The notes: generated from the letters alone by a model not told the origin. Positions 16,160 through 23,700 are shown, counted from the stretch's first letter. The stretch is 30,863 nt of DNA from Lachnospiraceae bacterium UBA4260 (GCA_002395235.1 DGWK01000011.1:69224-100086); one strand, 5' to 3'. Translations and numbers: made by a program.

Positions 16160-17191
16160 ATGATGTACATGGATTTCAAGCGGAAACTTCCAATCCCCAT
16201 GGAGACCAAGGAGATGTATCCGCTGACCGGCGATATGGCTGAGACAGTGGAGAGAACGATCACGGAGCTCAAGGCGATCTTCTCCGGCGACAGCGAAAAG
16301 CTCGTCCTGATCATCGGTCCCTGCTCCGCGGATAACGAAGAGAGCGTGATCGACTACATTTCCAGGCTCGTGCCGCTGCGGGAGCAGGTCAGGGACAAGA
16401 TTCTGATCGTTCCCCGCATTTATACGAATAAGCCCAGGACGACCGGTGACGGCTATAAAGGATTGGTCCATCAGCCCGACCCCAACGCGCAGCCCGACCT
16501 GTTCAAGGGAATCATTGCAACCCGCGAACTGCATATGCGCGCAGTCAAGGAGACGGGATTTGTCTGCGCGGACGAGATGCTCTATCCTGAAAACCACAAG
16601 TACCTGGACGACCTTCTGGGCTATGTGGCGGTGGGCGCCCGCAGCGTGGAGGACCAGCAGCACAGACTGACCGCCAGTGCCATCGAGTGCCCTGTCGGCA
16701 TGAAGAATCCCACCAGCGGAGACCTGACTGTCATGATGAACAGTATTATGGCGGCGCAGCACGAGCACGATTTCATCTATCGCGGCTGGGAGGGACATTC
16801 CTATGGAAACCCCTACGCGCACGCGATCCTCAGAGGTTATGTGAACAGGCAGGGCGTCACGCACCCCAACTATCACTACGAGGACCTTCTCTATCTCTCG
16901 GATCTCTATAAGAAGTGGGAGCTGAAGAATCCCGCCGTCGTGATCGACTGCAATCACGCCAACAGCGGCAAGAAGCCCTTTGAGCAGGCGCGCATCCTCA
17001 AGGAAGTGCTGCACTCCTGCCGCTACAACCCCAAGGTGAAGAAGCTGGTGAAAGGCTTCATGGTGGAGAGCTACATCGAGGACGGAAACCAGCCGGTGGG
17101 CGGAGGCGTCTATGGCAAGAGCATCACGGACGCCTGCATCGGGTGGAAGAAGACGGAGAAGCTGATTTACGATATGGCGGAGCTGCTGTAA
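16160..17191 (+). CDS. aroF: DAHP synthase (3-deoxy-7-phosphoheptulonate synthase), AroFGH type
   Basis: This 343-residue class I enzyme condenses phosphoenolpyruvate and erythrose 4-phosphate, the committed step of aromatic synthesis. Key motifs: VLIIGPCSADNEE (metal Cys), PRIYTNKPRTTGDGYKGL (PEP binding; most proteobacterial enzymes read KPRTTVGWKGL), GARSVEDQQHR, ECPVGMKNPTSGD, VVIDCNHANSGKKP (metal His) and FMVESYIEDGNQP. The N-terminal ~40 residues carry the feedback extension in AroF/G/H, though its amino acid cannot be named. AAGGAGG lies 8 nt before the first of two adjacent ATGs. The gene follows aroB after 21 bp and ends the operon; no clear terminator follows. Confidence 0.94.
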   Translation: MMYMDFKRKLPIPMETKEMYPLTGDMAETVERTITELKAIFSGDSEKLVLIIGPCSADNEESVIDYISRLVPLREQVRDKILIVPRIYTNKPRTTGDGYKGLVHQPDPNAQPDLFKGIIATRELHMRAVKETGFVCADEMLYPENHKYLDDLLGYVAVGARSVEDQQHRLTASAIECPVGMKNPTSGDLTVMMNSIMAAQHEHDFIYRGWEGHSYGNPYAHAILRGYVNRQGVTHPNYHYEDLLYLSDLYKKWELKNPAVVIDCNHANSGKKPFEQARILKEVLHSCRYNPKVKKLVKGFMVESYIEDGNQPVGGGVYGKSITDACIGWKKTEKLIYDMAELL

Positions 17192-17371
17192 GCGGCAAAC
17201 ATGAAGAGAAAAAGAACGTATTGTTTTGCAATGTTTTGGCAGAAAACAGAAGAATAAATGCTTCAGTTGCGGTAAAATACTGTTAAGCGCAGAGCGTACT
17301 GATCTGCGGGAACACTAATTAAGATCAGGCCGCGGGACCGGATGTGCCCGGCGGCACAGGAGGGAGGATTT

Positions 17372-17941
17372 ATGAATCTGCTTAGTTTATTGCTGACGGC
17401 TTTGACAGCGAAGAATTCGCTTGGACAGGTAGCCAAAAAGACGGGCCTTTCCCAGAAACAGATTAAAAAGCTTATCATGATTGCTGTTCCGATCCTGCTT
17501 AAGTACATGACCAAGAACGCATCTTCGGGAGAAGGAGTCAGCTCTCTGCTCGGTGCACTTGCACAGCACAACAATAAGGAGGAGATGCAGCTTCAGCTCA
17601 AGAATGCGGACGAGAAGGACGGCGGCAAGATCATCGGCCATATCCTGGGCAAGAAACAGGATGAAGTTACGACCAACCTTTCTGCGCAGTCCGGCCTGAC
17701 GGCCGAGCAGGTCAACCAGATTCTGGCGATCATGGCTCCCGCACTGATGAGCGGCGTATCGGAGGCGAGCTCCGGCGCAGCAATGACACAGCAGGCCGCA
17801 CCTTCGGCAAGCCCTGTCCCCGGCATTTTCAGCGCGATCCTCGGAACAGCCGCAAACATGCAGAAGGATGACAAGGATGAGAAGGATGACGCCATCAACG
17901 GAACGGCGCTTCTGCAGGCACTTTTGAATGCCAGAAAATAA
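17372..17941 (+). CDS. DUF937-family protein
   Basis: This 189-residue protein begins MNLLSLLLTALTAKNSLGQV and contains the glutamine/lysine-rich helical repeats of DUF937, e.g. VAKKTGLSQKQIKKLIMIAVPILLKYM (about 17-45) and LSAQSGLTAEQVNQILAIMAPALM (about 108-131). The segment LGKKQDEVTTNLSAQSGLTA is the typical core. Biochemical role is unknown; relatives are often called YidB-like. A low-complexity linker with DDKDEKDD follows near the C-terminus. GGAGGGAGG sits 6 nt before the ATG at 17372; an in-frame ATG at 17342 adds ten residues with no ribosome site. It has its own terminator and seems monocistronic. Confidence 0.8.
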   Translation: MNLLSLLLTALTAKNSLGQVAKKTGLSQKQIKKLIMIAVPILLKYMTKNASSGEGVSSLLGALAQHNNKEEMQLQLKNADEKDGGKIIGHILGKKQDEVTTNLSAQSGLTAEQVNQILAIMAPALMSGVSEASSGAAMTQQAAPSASPVPGIFSAILGTAANMQKDDKDEKDDAINGTALLQALLNARK

Positions 17942-17967
17942 CACAAACTGATATTGTGATTTTATCG

Positions 17968-17992
17968 GCCGCACCTTCGGGTGCGGCTTTTT
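17968..17992 (+). terminator. Intrinsic terminator after the DUF937 gene
   Basis: Perfect 8-bp stem GCCGCACC/GGTGCGGC with a UUCG tetraloop, followed by five Ts. Confidence 0.92.
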
Positions 17993-18018
17993 GCATGCAC
18001 TAAAGGAATAAAGAATAA

Positions 18019-18053
18019 AACCTATTGACATACTAGGTTAATAGTGATAGTAT
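18019..18053 (+). promoter_or_regulatory. Promoter with overlapping operator dyad for the ABC transporter operon
   Basis: Consensus TTGACA (18025-18030), 17-bp spacer, TAGTAT (18048-18053). The -35 lies exactly between the arms of a perfect dyad AACCTA-N9-TAGGTT (18019-18024, 18034-18039), so a repressor bound there would block polymerase. The regulator is not in the window; a sulfur-metabolism repressor is a guess. Confidence 0.75.
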
Positions 18054-18137
18054 CCTTAACAGATCAACTGAGCGGTCCCCAAGGGACAAAGAAACAGAAT
18101 CCTGCAGTGAATGCGGGAAAAGCAGAAGGAGAAAGCA

Positions 18138-18242
18138 ATGTTTGACGTAAGATGGAGAAACAACTGCATGATGTGTATGCGAATGTTTAACTCCCGGGCA
18201 CATAGTATGGCCAGGCGTATTGACATGCTTTCATGTCCTTGA
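18138..18242 (+). CDS. Cys/Met-rich leader peptide of the transporter operon
   Basis: A 34-codon ORF with an excellent ribosome site (AGAAGGAG, 7 nt before the ATG) reads MFDVRWRNNCMMCMRMF, then NSRAHSMARRIDMLSCP. It has three Cys and seven Met codons; five of these are packed in codons 10-14 plus Met16 (Cys-Met-Met-Cys-Met-Arg-Met). Such a run directly upstream of a transport operon is what a leader peptide that measures Cys-tRNA or Met-tRNA supply looks like. Codons 18-21 overlap the first arm of the antiterminator structure described separately. It has no known domain and is far too short for an enzyme. Its role is inferred from the arrangement. Confidence 0.75.
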   Translation: MFDVRWRNNCMMCMRMFNSRAHSMARRIDMLSCP

Positions 18243-18341
18243 TCGGTACGCCTGATAAAAGGATTGAGGATCTGCATTGAAACAAGTGAGAGACGATTCG
18301 CCATCTGCCCGGGAGTTTGTAAAAGCTTCCGGGCTTTTACA
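18189..18341 (+). promoter_or_regulatory. Candidate transcription attenuator (antiterminator/terminator switch)
   Basis: Segment 1, AACTCCCGGGCA (18189-18200, inside the leader ORF), is perfectly complementary to segment 2, TGCCCGGGAGTT (18306-18317). Segment 2 can instead pair with segment 3 (18326-18334, CTTCCGGGC) as a 9-bp GC-rich stem with one G-U and a 10-nt loop, followed at once by TTTT: an intrinsic terminator. Between them, CAGGCGTA (18212-18219) pairs with TACGCCTG (18247-18254) around GACATG-CTTT-CATGTC and contains the leader stop codon. A ribosome stalled at Cys10-Met14 would leave segment 1 free to capture segment 2 and let transcription continue. Caution: TGTAAAAGC/GCTTTTACA (18318-18341) is a further stem that could form alongside the 1-2 pairing and might itself terminate, which would reverse the logic. 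Confidence 0.65.
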
Positions 18342-18463
18342 TTTGCTCAGATTTGGTCGATTTCCTAAGGCTCCGGAAAATTGTGAGGCGGAGCGGAAGA
18401 CAGAAAGAAACAGACCTGAGGGACACATGACATCTGAGGTTGTTTGTACAGAAGGAGAAAGTT

Positions 18464-19420
18464 ATGAAAAAGAATTGGATTAAGAAGACGGGCGCCGCAG
18501 TACTGGGACTGATCCTGACAGGATCGCTTCTGGCCGGATGCGGCTCAGGATCGGGCACAACGGCGCAGGGCGCTGATGAGCCGCAGGCACAGGAGACAGA
18601 AGCGGAAGCCGCCGGAACGGAAGCGGCAGACGCCGCAGAGAACGAAAATGCCGGATTCAGAACCCTGGAGGAAATTCAGGCGAGCGGCAAGATCACGATC
18701 GGCGTGTTCTCCGACAAGAGTCCCTTTGGATATGTAGATGAGAACGGTGAGTATCAGGGATATGACGTATATTTCGGCAACAGGATCGCACAGGACCTGG
18801 GCGTGGAGCTCGAATATGTCTCGACAGAGGCGGCAAGCAGAATTGAGTACCTGCAGACGGGCAAAGTGGATATCATTCTGGCCAATTTCACGGTGACGCC
18901 GGAGAGAGCGGAAGAAGTTGACTTCGCACTGCCTTACATGAACGTGGCGCTGGGCGTTGTCTCCCACAACGACAGGGTAATCACGGACCTGTCTCAGATT
19001 ACGGCGGACGATCAGGTCATTGTCATCTCCGGAACGACGGCGGAGACCTATCTGACAAAGAACAACCCGGAGATCAAGCTGCAGAAGTTTGACACCTACG
19101 CGGCGGCCAAGAGCGCTTTCGAAAACGGGACCGGCGTGTCGTGGGCCAATGACAACACGGAAGTCATTGCTTTCGCGGCGGAAAACGAAGGATATACGGT
19201 AGGAATTGACTCACTGGGCAGCGCAGATACCATCGCGCCGGCAGTGACCAAGGGAAATGAGACCCTTCTGAACTGGCTCAACGACGAGATCGTTAAGCTC
19301 GGGGAAGAGAAGTTCTTCCATGCGGACTATGAAGCGACACTGACAGATACTTACGGTCCTGAGTTTGAGGAGACCCTGGTAGTTGAGGGCGGCCAGGCGG
19401 CAGCGCCGGTACAGAACTGA
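18464..19420 (+). CDS. Amino-acid ABC transporter substrate-binding lipoprotein (cysteine/cystine-type)
   Basis: This 318-residue extracytoplasmic lipoprotein captures the substrate for the permeases that follow. A signal peptide ends in the lipobox LLAGC with Cys26, followed by an acidic linker (about 35-62, rich in Glu and Ala). The SBP_bac_3 domain (about 70-305) has ITIGVFSDKSPFGYVDENGE, EAASRIEYLQTGKVDIILAN, FTVTPERAEEVDFALPYMNV, and ALGVVSHNDRVI. These segments closely resemble Campylobacter CjaA, a cysteine-binding protein, and related PEB1a-like proteins. Together with the Cys/Met-rich leader this favours cysteine, cystine or another sulfur amino acid. AGAAGGAG precedes the ATG. A strong hairpin follows the gene, as is common where binding protein is needed in excess over permease. 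Confidence 0.88.
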   Translation: MKKNWIKKTGAAVLGLILTGSLLAGCGSGSGTTAQGADEPQAQETEAEAAGTEAADAAENENAGFRTLEEIQASGKITIGVFSDKSPFGYVDENGEYQGYDVYFGNRIAQDLGVELEYVSTEAASRIEYLQTGKVDIILANFTVTPERAEEVDFALPYMNVALGVVSHNDRVITDLSQITADDQVIVISGTTAETYLTKNNPEIKLQKFDTYAAAKSAFENGTGVSWANDNTEVIAFAAENEGYTVGIDSLGSADTIAPAVTKGNETLLNWLNDEIVKLGEEKFFHADYEATLTDTYGPEFEETLVVEGGQAAAPVQN

Positions 19421-19492
19421 CGCCGAGCCCAGAAATCTTACTTCGACGTAGAATCTGTGACGGAAATATGGGCAATTTCACACACAGATACG

Positions 19493-19525
19493 GTATCCTC
19501 AGGCACTCCCCTCGCCTGAGGATAC
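19493..19525 (+). other. Intercistronic hairpin between binding protein and permease genes
   Basis: Perfect 12-bp stem GTATCCTCAGGC/GCCTGAGGATAC with a 9-nt loop and no U-tract. Likely protects the upstream mRNA from 3' decay so that more binding protein than permease is made. Confidence 0.7.
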
Positions 19526-19547
19526 TCTGCGTAAAAAGGAGGGAACC

Positions 19548-20216
19548 ATGGAACTACTGCGATGGGACGTCATCGTATCCTATCTGCCGCTTTACCGGGA
19601 CGCGATGTTTCTGACTCTGCGGATCGGCTGGGCAGGCATTGCGGCCGCCATAGGTCTGGGCTTTGTGTGCGCGCTGATCCGGCACTACAGGATTCCGGTC
19701 TTGCAAAATATAGTGGGAATCTACATCGAACTGTTCAGAAATACGCCGCTGCTGGTGCAGCTGTTCTTTCTGTATTTTGGCCTTCCAAAGATCGGGCTGG
19801 AGATCCCGGCGGAACCCTGCGGCGTACTGGGGCTGGCTCTTTTGGGCGGCGCCTACATGGCGGAGACCTTTCGGAGCGGCCTCGAGGCAGTGGAGCCCAT
19901 CCAGATGGAGAGTGCGCTGTCACTGGGCATGACCAGGCAGCAGGCGGTCTTGCATATCATACTGCCGCAGGCGGTGTCCATCAGCGTGCCGGCCTTTGTG
20001 GCCAATGTGATCTTTTTGCTCAAGGAGACCAGCGTTTTCTCCGCCATCAGCCTGATGGACCTGATGTTCACGGCCAAAGACCTGATCGGCCTTTACTACA
20101 AGACGCTGGAATGTCTGACGCTCCTTGTGTTCTTCTATCTGATCATTCTGCTTCCGGTCTCCGCGCTCGGGAGTTTCCTGGAAAGGAGGCTGCGGTATGC
20201 AGGCTTTGGGGATTGA
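19548..20216 (+). CDS. Amino-acid ABC transporter permease (HisM/HisQ family), subunit 1
   Basis: This 222-residue membrane protein is one half of the transporter channel. Hydrophobic spans are visible at about 20-42, 55-78, 85-105, 150-172 and 188-210. The ATPase-coupling EAA loop reads GLEAVEPIQMESALSLGMTRQQAVLHIILPQA, with the conserved G and the ILPQA end. FRNTPLLVQLFFLYFGLP is the standard N-terminal signature of polar amino-acid permeases. AAAAGGAGGG lies 6 nt before the ATG. It overlaps the second permease by 20 bp, so the two should be made in equal amounts and probably form a heterodimer. Confidence 0.93.
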   Translation: MELLRWDVIVSYLPLYRDAMFLTLRIGWAGIAAAIGLGFVCALIRHYRIPVLQNIVGIYIELFRNTPLLVQLFFLYFGLPKIGLEIPAEPCGVLGLALLGGAYMAETFRSGLEAVEPIQMESALSLGMTRQQAVLHIILPQAVSISVPAFVANVIFLLKETSVFSAISLMDLMFTAKDLIGLYYKTLECLTLLVFFYLIILLPVSALGSFLERRLRYAGFGD

Positions 20217-20871
20217 CGTGCTCTTCAAGGGCATCAATATGCAGCGCCTTCTGGGCGGTCTGTGGATCTCACTGAGGATCAGCCTGATCGCAGTGGTCAT
20301 CAGCATAGTACTGGGGCTGGCCCTTGGTGTTCTGATGACAGGAGACAATCCGGTCATCAAGGCGGTCACCCGCGTCTATCTGGAGATCGTGCGCGTGATG
20401 CCGCAGATGGTGCTCCTTTTTATCGTCTTCTTCGGGACGACCAGAGTGTTCGGCTGGAATATCGAGGCGGAGACTGCCTCAATCATCGTATTTACCTTCT
20501 GGGGCACCGCGGAGATGGCGGATCTTGTGCGCGGCGCCCTGATCAGTATTCCAAGACACCAATATGAGAGCGCGGCAGCGCTGGGAATGGAAGAGGGGCA
20601 GATCTATCGCCGCATCATCATCCCGCAGACGCTCCGCCGCCTGATCCCACTCTCCATTAACCTGGTCACGCGAATGATCAAGACCACGAGCCTGGCGATG
20701 ATGATTGGCGTGGTGGAAGTGCTCAAGGTAGGGCAGCAGATCATCGAGGCCAACCGCAAATCTTCGCCGCACGCGGCCTTCGGGGTGTATGCGTGTGTGT
20801 TCCTTCTGTATTTTGCCGCATGCTGGCCAATCAGTATGTTCTCACGGTATTTGGAAAGGAAGTGGAGCTAA
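20197..20871 (+). CDS. Amino-acid ABC transporter permease (HisM/HisQ family), subunit 2
   Basis: This 224-residue protein is the second membrane subunit. It has the signature VRVMPQMVLLFIVFFGTTRV and the coupling loop GALISIPRHQYESAAALGMEEGQIYRRIIIPQTLRR. The start at 20197 has AAAGGAGG 8 nt upstream, inside the end of the first permease gene. Its stop codon shares the final A with the ATPase start (TAATG), so all three are translationally coupled. Sequence differs clearly from the first permease, so this is a heterodimer and not a duplication. Substrate follows the binding protein: probably a sulfur amino acid. Confidence 0.93.
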   Translation: MQALGIDVLFKGINMQRLLGGLWISLRISLIAVVISIVLGLALGVLMTGDNPVIKAVTRVYLEIVRVMPQMVLLFIVFFGTTRVFGWNIEAETASIIVFTFWGTAEMADLVRGALISIPRHQYESAAALGMEEGQIYRRIIIPQTLRRLIPLSINLVTRMIKTTSLAMMIGVVEVLKVGQQIIEANRKSSPHAAFGVYACVFLLYFAACWPISMFSRYLERKWS

Positions 20872-21626
20872 TGGGCGAACTTATCAAAATAGAGAATATT
20901 ACTAAGAAGTTTGGAGACAACGTGGTCTTGAACGGCCTCTCACTTGCCGTCAGGGAGGGAGAAGTTGTTGTCATCGTCGGCCCGTCGGGCTGCGGCAAGA
21001 GCACGCTGCTTCGCTGCATCAACGGGCTGGAACCCATACAGGATGGCGAGATTACCTTCCGGGGCAAAAAAGTGGACGGAAATGCCCGCTCGATCGTCGG
21101 CATCCGCCAGAAAGTGGGTATGGTCTTCCAGAACTATGAACTGTTCCCGCATATGACCATTCTCGAGAACATCATCCTTTCGCCGGTCCTTGTCCAGAAG
21201 CGCAGCCGCCCGGAAGTGGAGGCGGAGGCCCTGCAGCTCCTGGAGCGGGTCGGTCTCTCCGACAAAAAAGACAGCTATCCCAGACAGCTCTCCGGCGGGC
21301 AGAAGCAGCGCGTGGCCATTGTCCGGGCTCTGTGCATGCACCCGGAAGTGCTCCTCTTCGATGAGGTGACTGCGGCGCTAGATCCCGAAATGGTGAGAGA
21401 AGTGCTGGACGTTATGCTGACGCTGGCAAAACAGGGCAGGACCATGGTGATCGTCACCCACGAGATGTCCTTCGCCAAAGCGGTCGCAGACAGGGTCATC
21501 TTCATCGACGAAGGAAATATCGTGGAAGAGGGAAATCCCGAAGAATTTTTCGAGCATCCCGGCACCGAGAGAGCCAGACGATTTTTAAATACGTTTACCT
21601 ACGAGAAAGTGGAAAAAGATTCCTGA
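20871..21626 (+). CDS. Amino-acid ABC transporter ATP-binding protein
   Basis: This 251-residue cytosolic ATPase powers the importer. All motifs are present: Walker A GPSGCGKST, Q-loop VFQNYELFPHMT, signature LSGGQKQR, Walker B VLLFDEVTAALDPE and the switch histidine in VIVTHEMSFAKAVAD. Walker B has Val between the catalytic Glu and TAALDP, where PTSALDP is usual; activity should not suffer. The ATG at 20871 overlaps the permease stop; the in-frame ATG at 20793 would add 26 residues from within the permease gene and is rejected. It ends the operon, and a new promoter begins within 10 bp of the stop codon. Confidence 0.95.
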   Translation: MGELIKIENITKKFGDNVVLNGLSLAVREGEVVVIVGPSGCGKSTLLRCINGLEPIQDGEITFRGKKVDGNARSIVGIRQKVGMVFQNYELFPHMTILENIILSPVLVQKRSRPEVEAEALQLLERVGLSDKKDSYPRQLSGGQKQRVAIVRALCMHPEVLLFDEVTAALDPEMVREVLDVMLTLAKQGRTMVIVTHEMSFAKAVADRVIFIDEGNIVEEGNPEEFFEHPGTERARRFLNTFTYEKVEKDS

Positions 21627-21634
21627 GCGCAGGA

Positions 21635-21699
21635 TTGTCAGCATTTTTCTGAGTATTGTATAATGATAGTTATAATAATTATATCTATCGCTATACAAT
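21635..21699 (+). promoter_or_regulatory. Cupin promoter with a 45-nt near-perfect palindrome
   Basis: TTGTCA (21635-21640), 18-bp spacer, TATAAT (21659-21664). The -10 is part of a long inverted repeat, 21655-21699: ATTGTATA/TATACAAT outside, GATAG/CTATC in the middle, TATAA/TTATA inside, with only 1-2 nt of mismatch between blocks. It could be an operator covering the transcription start or a hairpin at the extreme 5' end of the message, 14 bp before the start codon. Confidence 0.7.
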
Positions 21700-21713
21700 A
21701 CGGAGGATTATCC

Positions 21714-22064
21714 ATGATCAGAAAAGGACAGGACTGTGCGATCGAGTATCGCGAACATATGCGTGACGGCGACGGGACCGTGCAGATCACAAACTTTATC
21801 ACAGGCCCCGAAGAGCTGAACGGCAAAGGAAGACTTTTTGCCAGGATTACCTTAAACCCCGGCTGCAGTATCGGTTATCATCTTCATGATAAGGATGCGG
21901 AGCTTTTCTATATCATCAAGGGCACGGCAGAATATAATGACAACGGTGTGATCCGCACGGTTCATGCGGGGGATGTGACAGTATGTCCTACAGGTGAGAG
22001 CCACGGCATTGCTAACAAGACGGACGAAGTCGTCGAACTTGTGGCGGTGATCGTGTACGCGTAA
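21714..22064 (+). CDS. Small cupin-domain protein
   Basis: This 116-residue single-domain cupin has motif 1 GYHLHDKDAELFYIIKGTAE with two His and a Glu, and motif 2 HAGDVTVCPTGESHGI with the last His, giving a complete metal site. Such small cupins may bind sugars, acyl compounds or metals, or be isomerases or regulators; no specific reaction can be assigned. CGGAGG is 9 nt upstream of the ATG at 21714; an in-frame ATG at 21663 would put the promoter -10 and the palindrome inside the gene and is rejected. It has its own promoter, and DUF362 gene 22126 follows after 61 bp without an obvious terminator, so they may be co-transcribed. Confidence 0.85.
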   Translation: MIRKGQDCAIEYREHMRDGDGTVQITNFITGPEELNGKGRLFARITLNPGCSIGYHLHDKDAELFYIIKGTAEYNDNGVIRTVHAGDVTVCPTGESHGIANKTDEVVELVAVIVYA

Positions 22065-22125
22065 GAAGAGGACAATAAAAAAAGCTTGTTTTACAGGCCC
22101 GGTGCATTTGCTGAGGAGGTAATCT

Positions 22126-23130
22126 ATGGCAGTAAGAATGACAGCCGGAAAAGGCGGCGAATTTTATGTACCCTATGAGAACAGGACCGGATGCGAGTCT
22201 ATTGTTTACTTTACCAGAGATCTGTCCGCGGAAGGACTCGAGAAGATCTACAAGAAAGTAAGCGGTGTGCTGCACGGCAAAGTAGCGGTCAAGCTCCACA
22301 CAGGCGAGCAGCACGGACCCAACATTATTCCCAGACCCTGGGTACAGAATCTGTTTGACAAAGAGCTGAAGGATTTCGACAGCGCGACAATTATTGAGAC
22401 AAACACATATTACGAGGGCGACCGAGACACGACCGAGAAACACCGCAAGACTCTGGAAGTGAACGGATGGACCTTCGCTCCCGTGGACATCACCGATGAA
22501 TTCGGCACGGCGACGCTTCCCGTCAAAGGCGGCAAGTGGTTCACCGAAATGTCTGTAGGAAAGTCCCTGCCGGACTACGATTCTTTCCTGGCGCTGACCC
22601 ATTTCAAGGGCCACGTCATGGGCGGTTTCGGCGGCTCCAACAAGAACATCGGCATCGGCTGTGCCGACGGCAAGGAAGGCAAGAAGTGGATCCACACCGC
22701 GGATTCCGGAAATCAGTGGGGCATCGCCATGGAAGAGCTGATGGAGCGTATGGCGGAGTCGACAAAGGCGACCATTGACTATTTTGCCGGAAGCATCGCC
22801 TACATCAACGTCCTGCGCAACATGTCCGTATCATGCGACTGCGAAGGCGTGGCGGCAGCACCCGTTGTGACGCCCAACATCGGAATTCTCGCATCGCTGG
22901 ACATCTGTGCCGTTGATACGGCCAGCGTGGATCTGGTATACGCACTGAAGGAAGAAGACCACCACGACCTGGTGGAGAGAATCGAGACGAGGCACGGCCA
23001 TCGCCAGCTCAGCTACATGAAGGAACTTGGCATGGGCAACAACAAGTACGTGCTGATCGACCTCGACAACGGCGAGTGCAGGATTCAGCCTGCGGATGCG
23101 GTCACGCATGTGGTGCCGTTTGAAGGGTGA
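22126..23130 (+). CDS. DUF362-domain protein
   Basis: This 334-residue protein belongs to DUF362, seen in KVAVKLHTGEQHGPNIIPRP, THFKGHVMGGFGGSNKNIGIG, and DICAVDTASVDLVYAL. Members are common in Clostridia, often next to ferredoxin-like domains; their reaction is not known. This copy has no CxxCxxC ferredoxin motif, only CDCEG near residue 240, so it is the short stand-alone form. No signal peptide is evident. TGAGGAGG stands 7 nt before the ATG. A strong bidirectional terminator follows, shared with the convergent HTH gene. Confidence 0.85.
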   Translation: MAVRMTAGKGGEFYVPYENRTGCESIVYFTRDLSAEGLEKIYKKVSGVLHGKVAVKLHTGEQHGPNIIPRPWVQNLFDKELKDFDSATIIETNTYYEGDRDTTEKHRKTLEVNGWTFAPVDITDEFGTATLPVKGGKWFTEMSVGKSLPDYDSFLALTHFKGHVMGGFGGSNKNIGIGCADGKEGKKWIHTADSGNQWGIAMEELMERMAESTKATIDYFAGSIAYINVLRNMSVSCDCEGVAAAPVVTPNIGILASLDICAVDTASVDLVYALKEEDHHDLVERIETRHGHRQLSYMKELGMGNNKYVLIDLDNGECRIQPADAVTHVVPFEG

Positions 23131-23157
23131 AAGTGAATAATCAGTGAAAAGGCGAGA

Positions 23158-23185
23158 GGCCACCGCGCTGCGGTGGCCTTTTTTT
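23158..23185. terminator. Strong terminator after the DUF362 gene
   Basis: Perfect 9-bp stem GGCCACCGC/GCGGTGGCC with a 3-nt loop and seven Ts. On the minus strand it starts at the HTH gene's stop codon but lacks a comparable U-tract. Confidence 0.92.
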
Positions 23186-23619
23186 CATGCAAGCGGCTCC
23201 TCCCCATACTTGAAGAGCAGCAAGTTGGCGTCGTCCACAGAGGCGGACTGGTTGATCGCCACAGTTAGAATGATATCCCTTCGATTCTTGGGATACAGTG
23301 GCGCATTGCCGCTCAGCTCCAGAGCGCGGGTCGTTTCGCGAAGACTCAGGCCGGCTGCAATGCACAGGCGCAGCACCTTGTCGCGGCTCGGGCTCCGGGT
23401 GCCTTTCATCACCTGATAATAGTAGGAGCGCTCGAGCCCGCTCCGCTGGATAATCTCGCCGCTCTCGAGTTGTTGTACGGCAGGCAGGGAGCGAAAGTAG
23501 TCCGGGAAGTTCTTGAAGCTGTCCGCGACCTTGGGCTCCTCCATGAACTTCTCCATGTCCCGCGTATTATCGATGCCGGACAAGACGTCGGCGAGTTTCC
23601 TTGTGGTTGATTCGTCCAT
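23185..23619 (-). CDS. Small HTH regulator divergent from the kinase gene
   Basis: This 144-residue protein has a helix-turn-helix region at about 50-85 (SGEIIQRSGLERSYYYQVMK, GTRSPSRDKVLRLCIAAGL) similar in layout to XRE/Cro domains, followed by a helical segment LRETTRALELSGNAPLYPKN and a C-terminal part ending LLLFKYGEEPL. There is no ligand-binding or membrane domain. The ATG at 23619 is preceded by GAGAGGAAA; the longer frame up to 23781 overlaps the kinase gene start and is rejected. The gene shares a 128-bp intergenic region with the transmembrane kinase, suggesting that it controls the kinase gene, itself, or is a kinase target. Function is inferred from position. Confidence 0.75.
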   Translation of the reverse strand: MDESTTRKLADVLSGIDNTRDMEKFMEEPKVADSFKNFPDYFRSLPAVQQLESGEIIQRSGLERSYYYQVMKGTRSPSRDKVLRLCIAAGLSLRETTRALELSGNAPLYPKNRRDIILTVAINQSASVDDANLLLFKYGEEPLA

Positions 23620-23691
23620 ATGTGTTTCCTCTCTAGAGTAGTTTGCCGGCAGCACAGATTTCCTGCAATGCATATCCGAAAAGCTGACTCG

Positions 23692-23700
23692 TGCTATAAT
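23692..23700 (+). promoter_or_regulatory. Extended -10 promoter of the kinase gene
   Basis: TGCTATAAT, ~47 nt before the kinase start, with no good -35 at 17 bp; a regulator such as the divergent HTH protein could compensate. Confidence 0.5.

Noticed and set aside
17942..18463. SAM or cobalamin riboswitch in the transporter leader
   Set aside because: None of the conserved SAM core or B12-box sequences is present; the leader peptide with competing stems explains the structure better.
18277..18483. 68-codon frame upstream of the binding-protein gene
   Set aside because: It has no ribosome site, crosses the proposed terminator stems, and overlaps the binding-protein start in another frame.
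20793..20870. N-terminal extension of the ATPase (26 extra residues)
   Set aside because: It lies within the permease gene in another frame, has no ribosome site, and the ATG at 20871 gives the normal family N-terminus.
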